Positions 46,042-58,859 are shown, counted from the first letter of the stretch. The stretch: 64,000 nucleotides of DNA from Paratinospora sagittata (GCA_035771175.1 CM069608.1:24682519-24746518); one strand, 5' to 3'. Program-made: numbers and translations. The notes: a model not told the origin generated them from the letters alone.

Positions 46042-47771
46042 CATATTGCCCAACTTGATCATTTAGACTCAATTGAACTAAGATTGACCTTAATTGAATG
46101 TAATAGGGTGATCCCATGATCCAACCACTAATATACATGACATTCAGTTATAATTTGGGTCAATTAGACTATACATCAAGTCAATTTCATCAATTGACTA
46201 AGTCTTGGTCAAAATCCCCAATTAGGCCAATATAAAATATAAGGTCAAAATGAAGTAAGTCATATAAATTTGACATAGGTTTTAACATTTTAAACCCATG
46301 ATTTTACTCAATTTGGGTCCAATTAGACAATCCCCAAATCAATTTCATAAATTGACTTGCTTTGGGTGAAAAGTCTCAATTTAGGCAAAATCCCCAAATT
46401 ACATGCGAAATTGCCAAAGTACATGAAAAATGTCAAATACTTAGCCTAGATCAAAATTAGTCAACCTTAGGGTGTCCATTATGAGAACCCATTGAATTCA
46501 ATCATCAAAAAACCCTAATCATGTCCAATTAGACCGACATTGCATAATTTTCAAGATTTTATATGAAGAACATCAAAAGCCCAAATCTTGAAATTTTCAT
46601 ACGTAGGCCATATTGCCAATTTTACACTAGGCTACCAAGTTCAGCCATTAATTTTACTGATCTTGCAACATGGAATCATCCACAATGGCCACTAGGTCAA
46701 CATAGTTGACATGCAAAGATTTTGAAAAAGTCTAAGGTCATAAACTAAGTATAGGTCATTTGAACTAAACCCTTCCAATTTCTTGCTAGAAATTGGGGGT
46801 TTCACCATTAGTGTATTCCTAACACTCTCTAATCACACATATGTGACATGCAAGACTCAACTCCATCTTTGGTTTTCCACCCATCCAAGGTTCATCACAA
46901 TGCATGCATCAAAATGAAACCCTCATGCTCAAAATAAAGCTATCATGCAACTACTAGAGAGATTCAAGGAAGAAATGGAGAAAAATGCAAACCTTAGGTG
47001 TTCTTGAGTAAGAAACCACCAAACCCTAATTTTTCCTCTCATTTCTCTCCTCCAGCACGTCTCTCCTATTTCTCAAGTGCAAAATGTGCAAATGAGCTGA
47101 AAAAACCGAGTCAATAGCCTATATAGAAGAGTTTCGGCCCACAACTAAAAGTTGTCAAAAATTGTTAAAAAATCAGTTTTCCTTTTGTAATACTTTCACT
47201 TAGATAGTCAATTTCATACAAACTACTCACCAATTTAAGATATTAACTGTTAATAAGTTTCATGATTCAGTTATCAACATTCTGGTAAATTTTCAACTCA
47301 ATCCAACGGTGGGATTGCGAGATCCAACTTTTTGATCAAAACTGCGTAAGAAATTTTGAAAATCCGTGAAACAGTGTTTGGAGTCTTATTACTCATAGTA
47401 AGTAACTCCGATCAAGATCTTCACCGTTCATAATGAAGATCTATCAGATAAAAATGAGCTGACAAAATTTTAGCTCAATTGGACTACGTATCTAGGAGAT
47501 CAAACCATTGATGTAATATGTGACAGAATTTTCTTCCTCCATGGAGCGAGCTCCACTGGATCCAAAACACCGTTTTCAACATGTTTTGACGTCGAACGGG
47601 TCTCCGATGGTTCTGAAACTTCATGCGCACTCTATATGACCTAAAATCATGCAAAAACATTCATACTTACATGCTTCGAGCATCAAAATACATATACACA
47701 TACATATATGAATACGTATACAGGTACTCTATGGGTCAAAATGACGTCACCTAAAGGCACGGGTGGTACAC
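46042..47771 (-). repeat. LTR-like sequence related to family A (subfamily A2)
   Basis: Non-coding. Segments such as GGCCATATTGCC, AGGTCAACATAGTTGACATG (46700) and CAATCCAACGGTGG (47310) occur in the same order and orientation as in family A LTRs, but divergence is high. It probably represents an older LTR into which the family A element inserted. The right end is a breakpoint with copy B2. Confidence 0.6.
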
Positions 47772-47857
47772 GAGAAATTGTTGCTGAGCATACTATAACA
47801 TTATACTTGGTTACAGTTCCTAAATCTTGGTTTTATTTTCTCCTTGCCAGTGAGAAA

Positions 47858-48668
47858 ATGCAAACCAGGAAGAGAGGAAGGCCACGTTCTGTCCGTCCAG
47901 CAGAGGAGGCACCTCTTGAGATACAGAACCAGGAACAGCCACCTCCGACGACAGCACAGGCCACACCCGACACTGTCACTACATCTGGGCAGGCAGTGCC
48001 ACCACAACCTACACACTTTTCCATGCCTTCGAGTATGGAAACCTTTTTCGCCAGATTTATTGAGGCGATGAAAGTCACTGTTAAAACGACCGTTCGTGAG
48101 ATCGCGGCCAATCAGGTTGCCACTATACAAGCACCTGTGAGATCTGGGTCGGAGACTCAAACTGACCAGATTATGAAGTACAAGAGGCTACAACCTCTTA
48201 CTTTTGCTGGCACCATTGATGCTGATGCAGAAATGGCTAGATGAGTCAAAGAAGGCTCTCGATGCAATGGGAGTTGATGAGACTCAAAAAATTCCACTTG
48301 CCACCTACCAACTTATTGGTGGAGCAAATACATGGTGTATAACTGTAAAAGAAGAACCAAGGGTCAACACAGCGGACACCACTTGGCAACAGTTCGAGTC
48401 AATGTTTATTGATGAATACTTTCCCGTCGCAGTGAAGAGGCAGAAGCGCCAGGAGTTTGCCAAGTTATACCAGGGCAGCATGACCGTCAGGAAATATGCT
48501 GGCAAGTTCAAAGAATTATCGATCTACTCACTCTCCGCCATCTCAACGGAGCAAGATAAGACTGGGAAATTCTATAATGGCCTTCGCTCTGATATTCGAC
48601 AAGCCTTGTCGATCTTGGATCACAAGATTTACAAGGAGGTTGTTGATAAAGCCATGAGCTTTGAATAA
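47858..48668 (+). pseudogene. gag: gag, copy B2
   Basis: ATG 47858 opens MQTRKRGRPR, which includes an RGRP AT-hook-like core, then a Gln/Pro-rich segment. A small deletion near 48225 shifts the frame. The gag domain proper follows in the second frame: WLDESKKALDAMGV, LIGGANTWCITV, FIDEYFPVAVKRQKRQEF, ending TAA 48666-48668. The leader before the ATG has a pyrimidine run followed by CCAG. Confidence 0.88.
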
Positions 48669-49255
48669 GAGAAGATCGTGCAAGAACAAAGAATGAATAG
48701 GGGAAAATGGCCTGCAACGTTTTCCCAATAGGATTCACAACAGGGTAACAAAAAGAAGCCCTACAATAACCAAAACCCAACCCTCCCAGTCCCTGTTCAG
48801 AAGAATGGGGCCACAACCCCTGCAGCTACACCATCTAACCCAAACCATCAGGGTTTTCACAATCATGGCCGAGTTGGCCTTTATGGCAGGGGTGGCCGTC
48901 GAAACGGCAATGGCAGAGGTGGTGGTCAGCACCACAATCAGCATGGCCAACAGAACCATCCGCAGTATCGGCCGACATGTTACAATTGCGGCCAGAAGGG
49001 CCATGTAAAATACATCTGTCAGCACCTACAACAACCTATTCCTGTTGTTCCAGTCCAACAAGCACCACCTGCTGCAAATGCCCAACCTAGGTAGAACCAG
49101 TAAAACTAGGGACAACAGAACCAGGGCAGAGCATTTGCTATAGCTCAACAACCACTCCCAGACAACAATGTCGTTGAAGGTACATTCCCCTTGTTCAATA
49201 CAATGGTGCATGTCTTGTTCGATTCGGTGGTACGCATTCTTTTATATCTTCTACA
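48669..49255 (+). pseudogene. gag-pol: gag C-terminus and start of protease, copy B2
   Basis: Same frame as the gag domain, with several stops. The zinc knuckle CYNCGQKGHVKYIC is at 48978-49019. A one-base deletion in the protease active-site codons (about 49225, compare 27691 in B1) shifts the frame. Confidence 0.87.
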
Positions 49256-50502
49256 TTGGTAAGACATTTAAGGTTGCACCCTGAACCCACAGCACTCACA
49301 CTCCATGTCACATCACCTTTAGGATCTGGTACTGATGTGAAATTGCAGTGTTCTCAATGTGAACTTCGAATGTCAGAACATTTTGTATATGCAGATCTTT
49401 TTGTGCTGGACATTGAAGACTTCGACATCATCCTCGGCATGGACTGGCTCGCACCATTGAATGCAAATATCAATTGTATGAATAAGCAAGTTCAGTTAAC
49501 CTTGCCCACGGGGGACCATGTCAAGATTCAGGGAACAAGGAAATGGATACATAACTCGACTGTTGCACTTCTCAAGGCACAATTTCAAGCTTTATCCCTT
49601 GGTGATGACAATGAATCACCAACACTGTACCCTATCGAAGTACACGATGTCCCGGCAATATCTGAATTTCTAACAGTTTTTCTAAATGACTTTCTTGGTC
49701 TACCTCCAGTTAGGGAATTCGATTTTGAAATCAACCTCATACCTAGGACCGGGTCTATCTCAATTCCACCATACAGAATGTCAAATGTCGAGTTAGACAA
49801 ACAACTTAAGGAACTAGAGAGTCATGGCTTCATCAGAAAGAGTTCATCACCCTGGGGCGCTCTAGTTCTGTTCGTTCGCAAAAAGGAAGGTTCGTTACGA
49901 CTTTGCATAGACTATCGCAAGCTCAATAACGTCACCATTAAGAACAGATACCCGTTGCCCAGAATCGATAACTTGTTCGACCACCTTAGAGATGCAAAAT
50001 ACTTCTCTAAGATTGATTTACGATCCGGTTATCACCAACTCTGGATCCGAGAGTCGGTCACTACGAGTTTATGGTCATGTCGTTCGGTCCAAGAAATGCA
50101 CCTGCTGCATTCATGGATTTGATGAACCGCATCTTCAGGTTATACTTAGAACGATTTGTGGTGGTTTTTATCTACGATATCTTGATATATTCCTCAACCG
50201 AGGAAGACCATAAGATACATCTGAAGATAGTCCTCCAGACCTTGAAACTCCACCAGCTATGTGCAAAGATGAGTAAGTGTGAATTCTGGGAGAAGCGAGT
50301 TCAATTCCTAGGCCATGTGGTTTTAGGCAATGGCATTAAGGTAGATCCTTCTAAGGTTGAAACAATTTTAAACTGGAAGCAGCCTACCACTATTACTCAG
50401 ATTAGGAGTTTTCTTGGTTTGGCTGGCTATTACAAACGCTTCATCAAGGACTTCTCAAAGATTGTCGAACCTATGACAAAGCTCACTCGAAAAGACGTGT
50501 GA
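49256..50502 (+). pseudogene. pol: Protease end and reverse transcriptase, copy B2
   Basis: [15 protein letters not shown], then [14 protein letters not shown] and [14 protein letters not shown]. Near 50056 about 37 bp present in B1 are missing, which removes part of the RT fingers and shifts the frame. The second part reads [14 protein letters not shown]: the first catalytic Asp is Tyr (50173-50175). TGA 50500-50502 is at the same codon as the stop in B1. Confidence 0.9.
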
Positions 50503-51235
50503 TTCATCTGGAATCCCACCTGTGAAGCATCATTTCAGGAACTGAAGAAACGCCTCAAGACGGCACCTGTACTTATCACTCCAAGAAATTTACTTAGATT
50601 TTCACTATACACCGACGCCTCTCTTCAAGGCTTAGGTGTTGTACTAATGCAAGAAGGCCAGGTTGTTGCATATGCCTCGAGGCAACTGAATATTCATGAA
50701 GGTAATTTCCCAACACATGACTTCGAACTTGCAGCTGTCGTATTTGCACTAAAATTATGGCGTCATTACCTATACGGTGAACGGTTTGAGGTCTTCTCAG
50801 ATCACAAGAGTCTTAAGTACATATACACTCAGAGAGACCTAAACCTCCGCCAAAGACGATGGTTGGAATTCTTGAAGGATTATGACTTTCAACTCCAGTA
50901 CCATCCCGGAAAGGCCAATGTTGTGGCTGATGCCCTGAGTATAAAATCTTATGTTGCTTGTACTCTTAACTACGAAATGGGGAAGTTGGCTACCGAGATG
51001 GAGAATTTTAACCTACAACTGATCGAAGAGGGACCAAGATCACGACTCTCTCAATTATCAGCCAACTCTGATAGTTCGAAAGATTTAAGCTGCTCAAGCC
51101 AATGACCCTATGTTAATGGAGAAACGAGAACTTCTACTCAGCGGACAGGACCTTCCTCATTGGACGTCTCTGAAAATGGGGCCGTTTTCTATAAAAACGT
51201 CTCTGTCTACCGAACGATCCTGAGGTTCGAAAGAA
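50503..51235 (+). pseudogene. pol: RNase H and linker, copy B2
   Basis: [42 protein letters not shown] and VVADALS are intact in one frame up to about 51105. A frame change then leads into the integrase frame. Confidence 0.9.
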
Positions 51236-52763
51236 GTGCTCACTCAGATGCACTATTCGAGATTCGCTATGCATCCTGGGGGTGACAAGATGTACAAGGA
51301 TGTCAAGCGACAATTCTGGTTTTCTAAAATGAAGAAGGCGATTGCAGACTTCGTTGCTCGATGTCTCGTTTGCCAGCAAGTTAAGGCAGAACGAAGACTT
51401 CCCTCTGGACTTCTCCAGCCGTTACCCATTGGAGAATGGAAGTGGGAGAACATCGCAATGGATTTTGTTACGACCTTGCCTCGAATTAATAAAGGGCAAG
51501 ATGCTATCTGGGTTATCATTGATAGACTTACAAAGTCTGCACACTTTTTGCCAATAAAGTTAACGGATAACCCCGCCAAACTATATGAAAGAGAAATCGT
51601 ACGCCTCTAGGGCATACCACTCACGATCGTCTTTGATCGAGACCCTCGATTTACATCAAACTTTTGGAAAAGCTTCCAGAGTAGAATGGGTTCTAAGATC
51701 ACCATTAGCACAGTTTTTCACCCTCAGATTGATGGACAGTCAGAGCGTCTTATTCAAATCTTAGAAGACATGTTACGGTGTTGCATTTTAGAATTTAATG
51801 ACGGATGGGCAAAGTACTTACATGTAGCTGAGTTTGCATACAACAGCAGGTACCAAACTAGTATCGGCATAGCACAGTACGAGGCTCTCTTGGTCGGCCT
51901 TGCAGATCTCCGGTATGCTGGTTAGATATGGCAGATAGACCGCAGTTTGGCCCTGAACTAGTTCAAGAGACTTCTGAGAAGATCACACTAGTAAAGGACC
52001 GAACTATATGAAAGAGAGATCGTACGCCTCCATGGCATACCACTCACGATCGTCTCTGATCGAGACCCTCAATTCACATCAAACTTTTGGAAAAGCTTTC
52101 AGAGTAGGATGAATTCTAAGATCACTATGAGCACAGCCTTTAACCCTCAGACTGATGGACAGTCAGAGCGTCTTATTCAAATCTTAGAAGACATGTTACG
52201 GTGTTTCATTTTGGACTTTAATGACGGATGGGCAAAGTATTTACATTTGGCTGAGTTTGCATACAACAACAGCTACCAAACTAGTATCGGCATGGCACCA
52301 TACGAGGCTCTCTATGATCGGCCTTGCAGATCTCCGGTATGCTGGTTAGATATGGCAGATAGACCTCGGTTAGGCCCAGAACTAGTTCAACAGACTTCTG
52401 AGGAGATCACACTAGTAAATGAACGACTTAGTGTTGCATAAAGTCGACAGAAGAGCTATGTTGACAAGCGGAGGCAACCTCTAGAATTTGATAAGGGAGA
52501 CTTGATTTTTCTAAAATTCCAGCCCACAAGAGGTGTCAAACGCTTTGGGATCAAATGAAAGCTTTCCCCACGGTTTATCGGTCCATTTCAGATCATTGAA
52601 CTTGTTGGCAAACTTGCTTATCGTCTGTCCCTTCCATCATCCATGTCTAAGGTTCATGACATTTTTCACGTATCCATGCTTAGAATGTATCGTGTTGATA
52701 CTTCGCATATCATCCCTCTAGTCGAGGTTCGTGTTGAGGAAGGAAATAAGTATTAGGAGAGAG
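51236..52763 (+). pseudogene. pol: Integrase, copy B2, with 423-bp internal duplication
   Basis: Zinc finger FAMHPGGDKMY and FVARCLVCQQVK, and core Asp in AMDFVTTLP are in one frame. TAG near 51608 stops it. The segment 51581-52003 (second Asp, catalytic Glu and beyond) is repeated at 52004-52426; the first copy reads [18 protein letters not shown], the second [19 protein letters not shown] frameshift after GPFQII (about 52590) spoils the C-terminus as in B1. Confidence 0.9.
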
Positions 52764-52905
52764 CGATACAGATTTTCAATAGGAAAACTCAAGAACTAAG
52801 GCGACGTAGTATACCACTGGTGAAAGTACTCTGGGATCACCACGAAATAGAAGAAGCAACAATTAAACAGAAATACCCTGAATTGTTTTATAGTAATAAC
52901 TAATG
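52764..52905 (+). pseudogene. pol: Chromodomain, copy B2
   Basis: IQIFNRKTQELRRRSIP, LVKVLWDHHEIEEATI and KYPELF are readable in one frame to a TAA. Compared with B1, 15 bp that code for the WE.EA part of the domain are missing. A chromodomain binds histone tails and guides integration. Confidence 0.85.
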
Positions 52906-52998
52906 ATGTGATACATGTATTATTTCACTTATCAATAAAATGATGAAACTTTGTTTATACATATCTTAATACATCGTTTCACTTGAATAACTATGCAG

Positions 52999-53447
52999 AT
53001 GTTTGAAAATAATACCAATAGATATGGTAATGCACACACGCAGTGGCCTCCTTGCCAACCTGTGACGAATCCTTCAGAATCTGAGTCAAGTCACAACTAC
53101 TTTGCATCACCAACTCCATCGCCACACAGACAGCGATCCTTATCGCCAGAGCATGCATGGCTTTTTCGTAACAATTTTGTTCAAAACAATCCCGTGCCCT
53201 CATCTTGGCAGGACGTTCTACCAAAATTACCAGGCGGCCGAATTCGAGCAACAGCACGAAAAAACATTCAACCGCTCAACCTACCTCCCCTCAAACGATG
53301 TAACCAGCGCCTCCACCACCATCTGTTAAGCAAAGGTTGGAATCTTCTGAGGATGAATCCGATTCCATTTGCTCTCCATGGTTTCATGATGTTGAGGATT
53401 CCACTGGCCACAGTGCTATTCAGGGACCATACAAGCACTACCCTGAA
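52999..53447 (+). pseudogene. Small extra frame, copy B2
   Basis: ATG 52999 opens a frame that reads SHNYFASPTPSPHRQRS, WLFRNNFVQNN and SWQDVLPKLPGG for about 110 codons. The acidic second half (DSICSPWFHDVEDST) is in another frame, starting near 53337. Length and sequence match 31124-31605 in B1. Not recognised. Confidence 0.5.
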
Positions 53448-54243
53448 CTATCAGCTTATACAAGTAATACTGAATGTCCTAACCTTGTATGTCAAGATAC
53501 CGACCCTGATAAGGATCACCAGACGTTGCCAAAGTCAGTCTAAATGTTAAGTAAAGACTAGACCAATTCATGCATTGGCATCATACATATCACCACCTAG
53601 GGACGTATGTGGTTTATGATTCATAGAATGGTTAGGAGCGATGCTCGCTATTCATCATATTTCTCTGGAGAGGGAGGTACAATGAGAACCTGGCTACTGC
53701 TAGGGTGGGACATTTGTACGTGAATCCAGAACGTCGTTCCTGAGGAGGGACGTACAATGAGAACCCGACTATTCCCGGGTAGGGACATCTGTACGTGAAC
53801 TCAGGCGATGTACAGTCATTAAACCATTACGAGACGGTGTCATGCATACATACATATTGATTGATTATGATGCTCTCTTGTGTATTTGAGATATTTGATT
53901 ATGAAGTATGCTTTATAAATTGTTATACTCACGAACTATTTTACCCAATGAGCGTGTTAAGCTCACTCCATTATTATCCAATTTTTCACAGGAAATTAGG
54001 GTGGACTGGGTGCAGGTTTATGGGGCTCACATTTTGTACCCTTTGTATTATTCATTGGGGATTTTTGGGAGAATGTTCCCTTAATCATTTCATGTACAAA
54101 AATATTCTAAATTTAATGACATCAGACTTATACTGAATTGTATTTCCGCTGCGTACTCTGTTATTACCATTGTTATTATGCCAAATGCGCGCCCCGTCCG
54201 TGAGTGTACCGCCGGTTTAGGCGCATCCGGGCGGGGTGTGACA
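53448..54243 (+). repeat. Family B LTR, last ~800 bp
   Basis: Joins the internal frame in the middle of the LTR with a CTA microhomology, then follows the LTR at 32220-32955 to GGTGTGACA. Leader sequence with a primer site follows directly, so this LTR also served as a 5' LTR. Confidence 0.88.
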
Positions 54244-54248
54244 TTTAA

Positions 54249-54259
54249 TGGTATTAGAG
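54249..54259 (+). other. Primer binding site, initiator-Met type, family B
   Basis: TGGTATTAGAG follows the LTR end by five bases and differs from TGGTATCAGAG by one C-to-T change. Only about 50 bp of leader remain before the AT-rich array. Confidence 0.75.
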
Positions 54260-54299
54260 AGTACGGTCCACGACCCGCCTAAGTCCACCAAATTAGGGG

Positions 54300-54573
54300 A
54301 AGAAAAATTTTATTAGATATATATATCTCTAGAACTATATATATATATATATATATGAATTGTATATAGTTGAGATTTATATTAAATATATATCTAGAAA
54401 ACTATATAGTTGTATATAGTTTAGATTTAAATATATATAGTTAAGATTGATAAAAACTATATATATGGTTATGATTAAATATATATATCTATATATCTAT
54501 GGATATATATATATACAATGTTGCTAATGGAAAAATTTGGATGAAATTTTTTATTAGATATATATATCTCTAG

Positions 54574-54611
<38 letters not shown>

Positions 54612-54934
54612 ATTATATATAGTTGAGATTTATATTAAATATATATCTAGAAAACTATATATTGTTTTTATATAGTTTAGCTTTAAATATATATAGTTAA
54701 GATTGATAAAAACTATATATATGGTTATGATTAAATATATATATCTATATATCTACGTATATATGAGATATATATATATACCATGTTGCTAATGGAAAAA
54801 TTTGGATGAAATTTTTTATTAGATATATATATCTCTAGGACTATATATATATATATATATCAATTATATATAGTTGTGATTTATATTAAATATATATCTA
54901 GAAAACTATATATTGTTTTTATATAGTTTAGATT

Positions 54935-54993
<59 letters not shown>

Positions 54994-55690
54994 ATGTATA
55001 TATGAGATATATATATATATACCATGTTGCTAATGGAAAAATTTGGATGAAAATTTTTATTAGATATATATATCTCTAGACCTATATATATATATATCAA
55101 TTATATATAGTTGAGATTTATATTAAATATATATCTAGAAAACTATATATTGTTTTTATATAGTTTAGATTTAAATATATATATATATAGTTATGATTTA
55201 TGAAACTATATATATGGTTATGATTAAATATATATATCTATATATCTATGTATATAGGAGATATATATAAACCATGTGGCTAATGGAAAAATTTGGATGA
55301 AAAAAATTTCATTAGATATATATATCTCTAGAAATATATATATATATATCATTTATATGTAGTTGAGATTTATATTAAATATATATCTAGAAAACTATAT
55401 AAATTTTATATAGTTTAGATTCAAATATATATATAGTTATGATTTATGAAAACAATATATATATGGTTATGATTATATATCTTTAGGACTATATATATAT
55501 ATATGAATTATATATAGTTGAGATTTATATTAAACTATATAGTTTATATATAGTTTAGATTTAAATATATATATAGTTATGATTTATGAATACTATATAT
55601 ATATGATTATGATTGAATGTATATATCTATATATCTATGCATATATGAGATATATATATATATATCATATTGCCAATAGAAAAATTTGGA
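54300..55690. repeat. AT-rich array of ~250-bp units with (TA)n cores
   Basis: AAAAATTTGG blocks recur at 54531, 54796, 55037, 55287 and 55680, separated by TA runs, TAGTTGAGATTTATATTAAA and TGGTTATGATTAAA. The longest TA run is at about 54936-54990. The inverted counterpart is 37261-37935. Confidence 0.92.
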
Positions 55691-55817
55691 TTAAATGATG
55701 GCATAAATATTGAGAAAAAAAAATAAAAAATATTGTCCAACTGACAATGCATAAATCTTAAAAATGTTAGGAATATATTTTGTGTCTTTCACAAATTTAT
55801 TTTCCTTTTAGCAAAGA

Positions 55818-58800
55818 ATGGCCTCAAGTGAAGGAGCGGCTTCTGGTAGTAGGAAACCAATTCCCGCTAGAGTCAAAGTGTCGCACCCCGCCCGGACGTG
55901 CCTAAACCGACGGTACACTCGCGGACGGGGCGCGCATTTGAAATAATAAATATGCTAACAATAGAGCACGCAGCAGAAAATATGATACACAGTACAAATC
56001 TGATTTCATTTAATTCAGAATATTTTTGTACATAAAATGGTTAAGGGAACATACTCCCCCAAATCCCCAATAAATCATACAAAGGGTACAAAATGTGGGC
56101 CCCATAACCTGCACCCAGTCCACCCTAATTTCCTGTGAAAGATTTGATAATACCGGAGTGAGCTTAACGCGCTCAGTAGGTAAATAGTTCGTGAGTATAA
56201 AAATTAATAAAGCATACTTCAATATCAAATATCTTAAATACACATGTGAGCATCATAATCAATCAATATGTATGTATGCATGACACTGTCTCGTATTGGT
56301 ATGATGAACGTACATCGCCTGAGTTCATGTACAAATGTCCGTCCGGACGTTTTCCCCTGGCGTAGCCAGGTTCTATTGTACGTCCCTCCTCAGGAACGAT
56401 GCTCTAGATTCACGTACTGATGTCCCTCCCCAGGCGTAGCCGGGTTCCCATGTACATCCCTCTCCAGAGAAATATAATGAATAGCGAGCAATGCTCCTAA
56501 CTATTCTATGAGTAGTAAACCACATACGTCCCCAGGTGGTAATATGTATGATGCCAATGCATGAACTGGTCTAGTCTACTGGTCTGGTTTTTTCTTGACA
56601 TTTATACTGACTTTGGCAACGTCTGGTGATCCTTATCAGAGTTGGTATCACGACGTGCAAGGTTAAGACATTCAGTATTACTGGTATAAGTTTATATCTT
56701 TCAATAAGACCAACAAGATCAGTCCCCAGTTGAGAGGTGAGACACAAGGTCTGCTTAAATACCAATCGCCTAGAGCAGCCCGCTGCCTCCTGTTTACTAT
56801 TTAAAGTTGCTGAGGACAAGACCGAGTCTAGTTGAGCCAGATTAACCACAAATCCGGCATTATAACAGTATAATACGTGAATTCCAAGTGTACAGGCATA
56901 TGTGCGACAATATAAACATTATATGACATAATGCAGTGTAAATGAACAATAGATATAATAATAACTGAATGTAAACTTTAATAAAAGTTATAAAACACGC
57001 AAACCTATGTTTTGTTCCCCACCTTCAGATTAGAACTTCTTCTTTTTCAGATCTGGCGCTCTCCTCCGGACAGAACTTCGTCACACCGTACTGAGAGTCT
57101 CGAACAGAGAGTCTCAACAGACTAAAAACTCAAAATGAGTGAAAAGAGGAGGAAAAATCACAATTTGGAGTTAATTTGGTACGAAAATGAAGAGGGGGGG
57201 TTGGTTTATATAGAGGTTTTGGCGCCCGGACTTCCTGGCACATCTGCCCAAACGAAATTTTTTTTTTATTTTTTTTTTGTGAAATACAGGGTATTACACA
57301 AAAATTGTCTAAAATGAAGGTTATGATTATGAGGAGTATCGACAATGGAGACCTCCGCCTCCGACCCATCCTTCACGAAAAACTTGCAACATTGGGTGGT
57401 TGAACATAACAAAAGTTGAGGGCCACGTCTCCTATAACTTGATGAAATCCTTCTGCGGAGCCATGAATTGTGTGGGACTCCAAGAAGATGAGATCACCCT
57501 GTTTTGGAGGCAACAGTCAAGGGAACAAAGATTTCTATCAATATCGAAAACATTGCACGACTAATGGAGATTCCAATTGAAGATAGAATCATTGATCCAC
57601 ACGAACCCCAGATAGTTGTAGAGATCGCAGAGTCCAACGAACAGTTGTTCAATTCTCTCACCAAAGAGCCATACACATTATCAACGTTCACCAATCTTCC
57701 AAACAATCTCCTTAAACCATCTCTTGCCGAACTTGGAAAGATCGTATTCGGCAACATCTTGCCAGAAAGGGGGACTAGAGGCACTATGTCAAGGGCTCAA
57801 CTTCTTGTGTTATATTGCATAGAGAAGAAAATTAAGGTCTCCCTACCTCACATAATCATCCAACAAATGTTGAGAGTGATTCAAAACCCTTTGAGAAAGG
57901 ATCTCCTCGGCTACGGAGTCTTGATCATGAGAATGCTACGTGAGGCAAACATCAACACTTTTGATAAGTCTTCGAAGCAGACCACTGAGGTGGTTATAGC
58001 ATCCTCTATCTTCAAGACATATGTCACAAGTGGAGTGGTAACTGACGAGGAAGTATTTGGCGCGACTTTTAATGGCGAAAAAATGAGAGATGAATATGGA
58101 CGTTGTTACCGAAAGAGTCAATACGAGATTCCTGTTAGGGAAATACCAAATAATGAGCCAAACCAGAACCATACGTCAAACCCAGCCTCGAATGATGATC
58201 CAATTGAGCAACTGTTCACTGACGAAGATTTATTTGCCAACCTAAATCAGCCTCAACCAAATCAAGATAGACAGAGTGCTCAAGCAAATCCACCAACCTG
58301 GAACGTGCCAACTCAAGGCAACACTTCGTACCAAAGGTTTCCAACTCCCGAGGTACCATATCAGCCTGTTCCACAAGTTCCAGTGAACCAACAACAACAG
58401 AATTGGGTGGCACCAAATTTTGGAGGGCAGAAAATCCCAATGAGCCCATTATTTCAAAACTTTTCACCCCGAACATATCCAAATGTCCAAGGGGTTCCAG
58501 TTAAGGGATCCCCGTACAATCAAAACAACTACCCTTCACCTATGAGTCACCCATACAACCAATACTTTCCACCAATGCCTACGACCTACCCTCCACCTAT
58601 GGGAGAATTGACCCATCAACCATTGATGGGACAATCGACAAACCCATTCGAACAGTTAAATGTGATCGTATCAAGTATTGTTAAGATAAAAGAGACTCAA
58701 AATGATATGTTAAAACGTATGTAAAACTTCGAAGAACAACGAGCAAATTCTCAACCTTCTTGTAGTAGTCGTTCTGTACCTAGCAGGAGGTCTAGGAGGA

Positions 58801-58830
58801 ACAGTAGTAGGCAGGAAAATCAAGATTGAT
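55818..58830 (+). pseudogene. 'Putative plant transposon protein'-like pseudogene, plus copy
   Basis: ATG 55818 (MASSEGAAS) opens about 20 codons, then a solo LTR (55879-57298) interrupts. The frame resumes at 57304 and breaks near 57402 and 57495. From 57504 about 406 codons are open: KGTKISINIENIARLMEIP, GTMSRAQLLVLYC, HIIIQQMLRVI, then a Pro/Gln/Asn-rich tail, TAA 58722-58724, and a short Ser/Arg-rich end to TGA 58830. The domain pattern matches the plant transposon protein family by eye. A TTTTAG|CAAAG acceptor-like site lies just before the ATG. Confidence 0.7.
55879..57298 (-). mobile_element. Family B solo LTR (1,420 bp) with imperfect 5-bp duplication
   Basis: Minus strand TGTAATACCC...GGTGCGACA. 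CAAAG (55874-55878) and CAAAA (57299-57303) flank it, one mismatch. The empty site is seen in the inverted copy near 37060 (CAGAGAATTG on the minus strand), which confirms the insertion. Confidence 0.92.
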
Positions 58831-58859
58831 TACTAGCATTGTAAACTTTTCTTTTATAT

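Larger units (their letters stand above)
47772..54243 (+). mobile_element. Family B chromovirus, copy B2, rearranged
   Basis: Contains a piece of leader, gag, protease, RT, RNase H, integrase with an internal duplication, chromodomain, the extra frame, and the last ~800 bp of an LTR. The 5' LTR, primer site, polypurine tract and the first part of the 3' LTR are absent. Pol is in at least three frames. Confidence 0.9.

Noticed and set aside
47801..48160. Antisense frames opposite family B gag
   Set aside because: They mirror gag codon usage and are not conserved independently.
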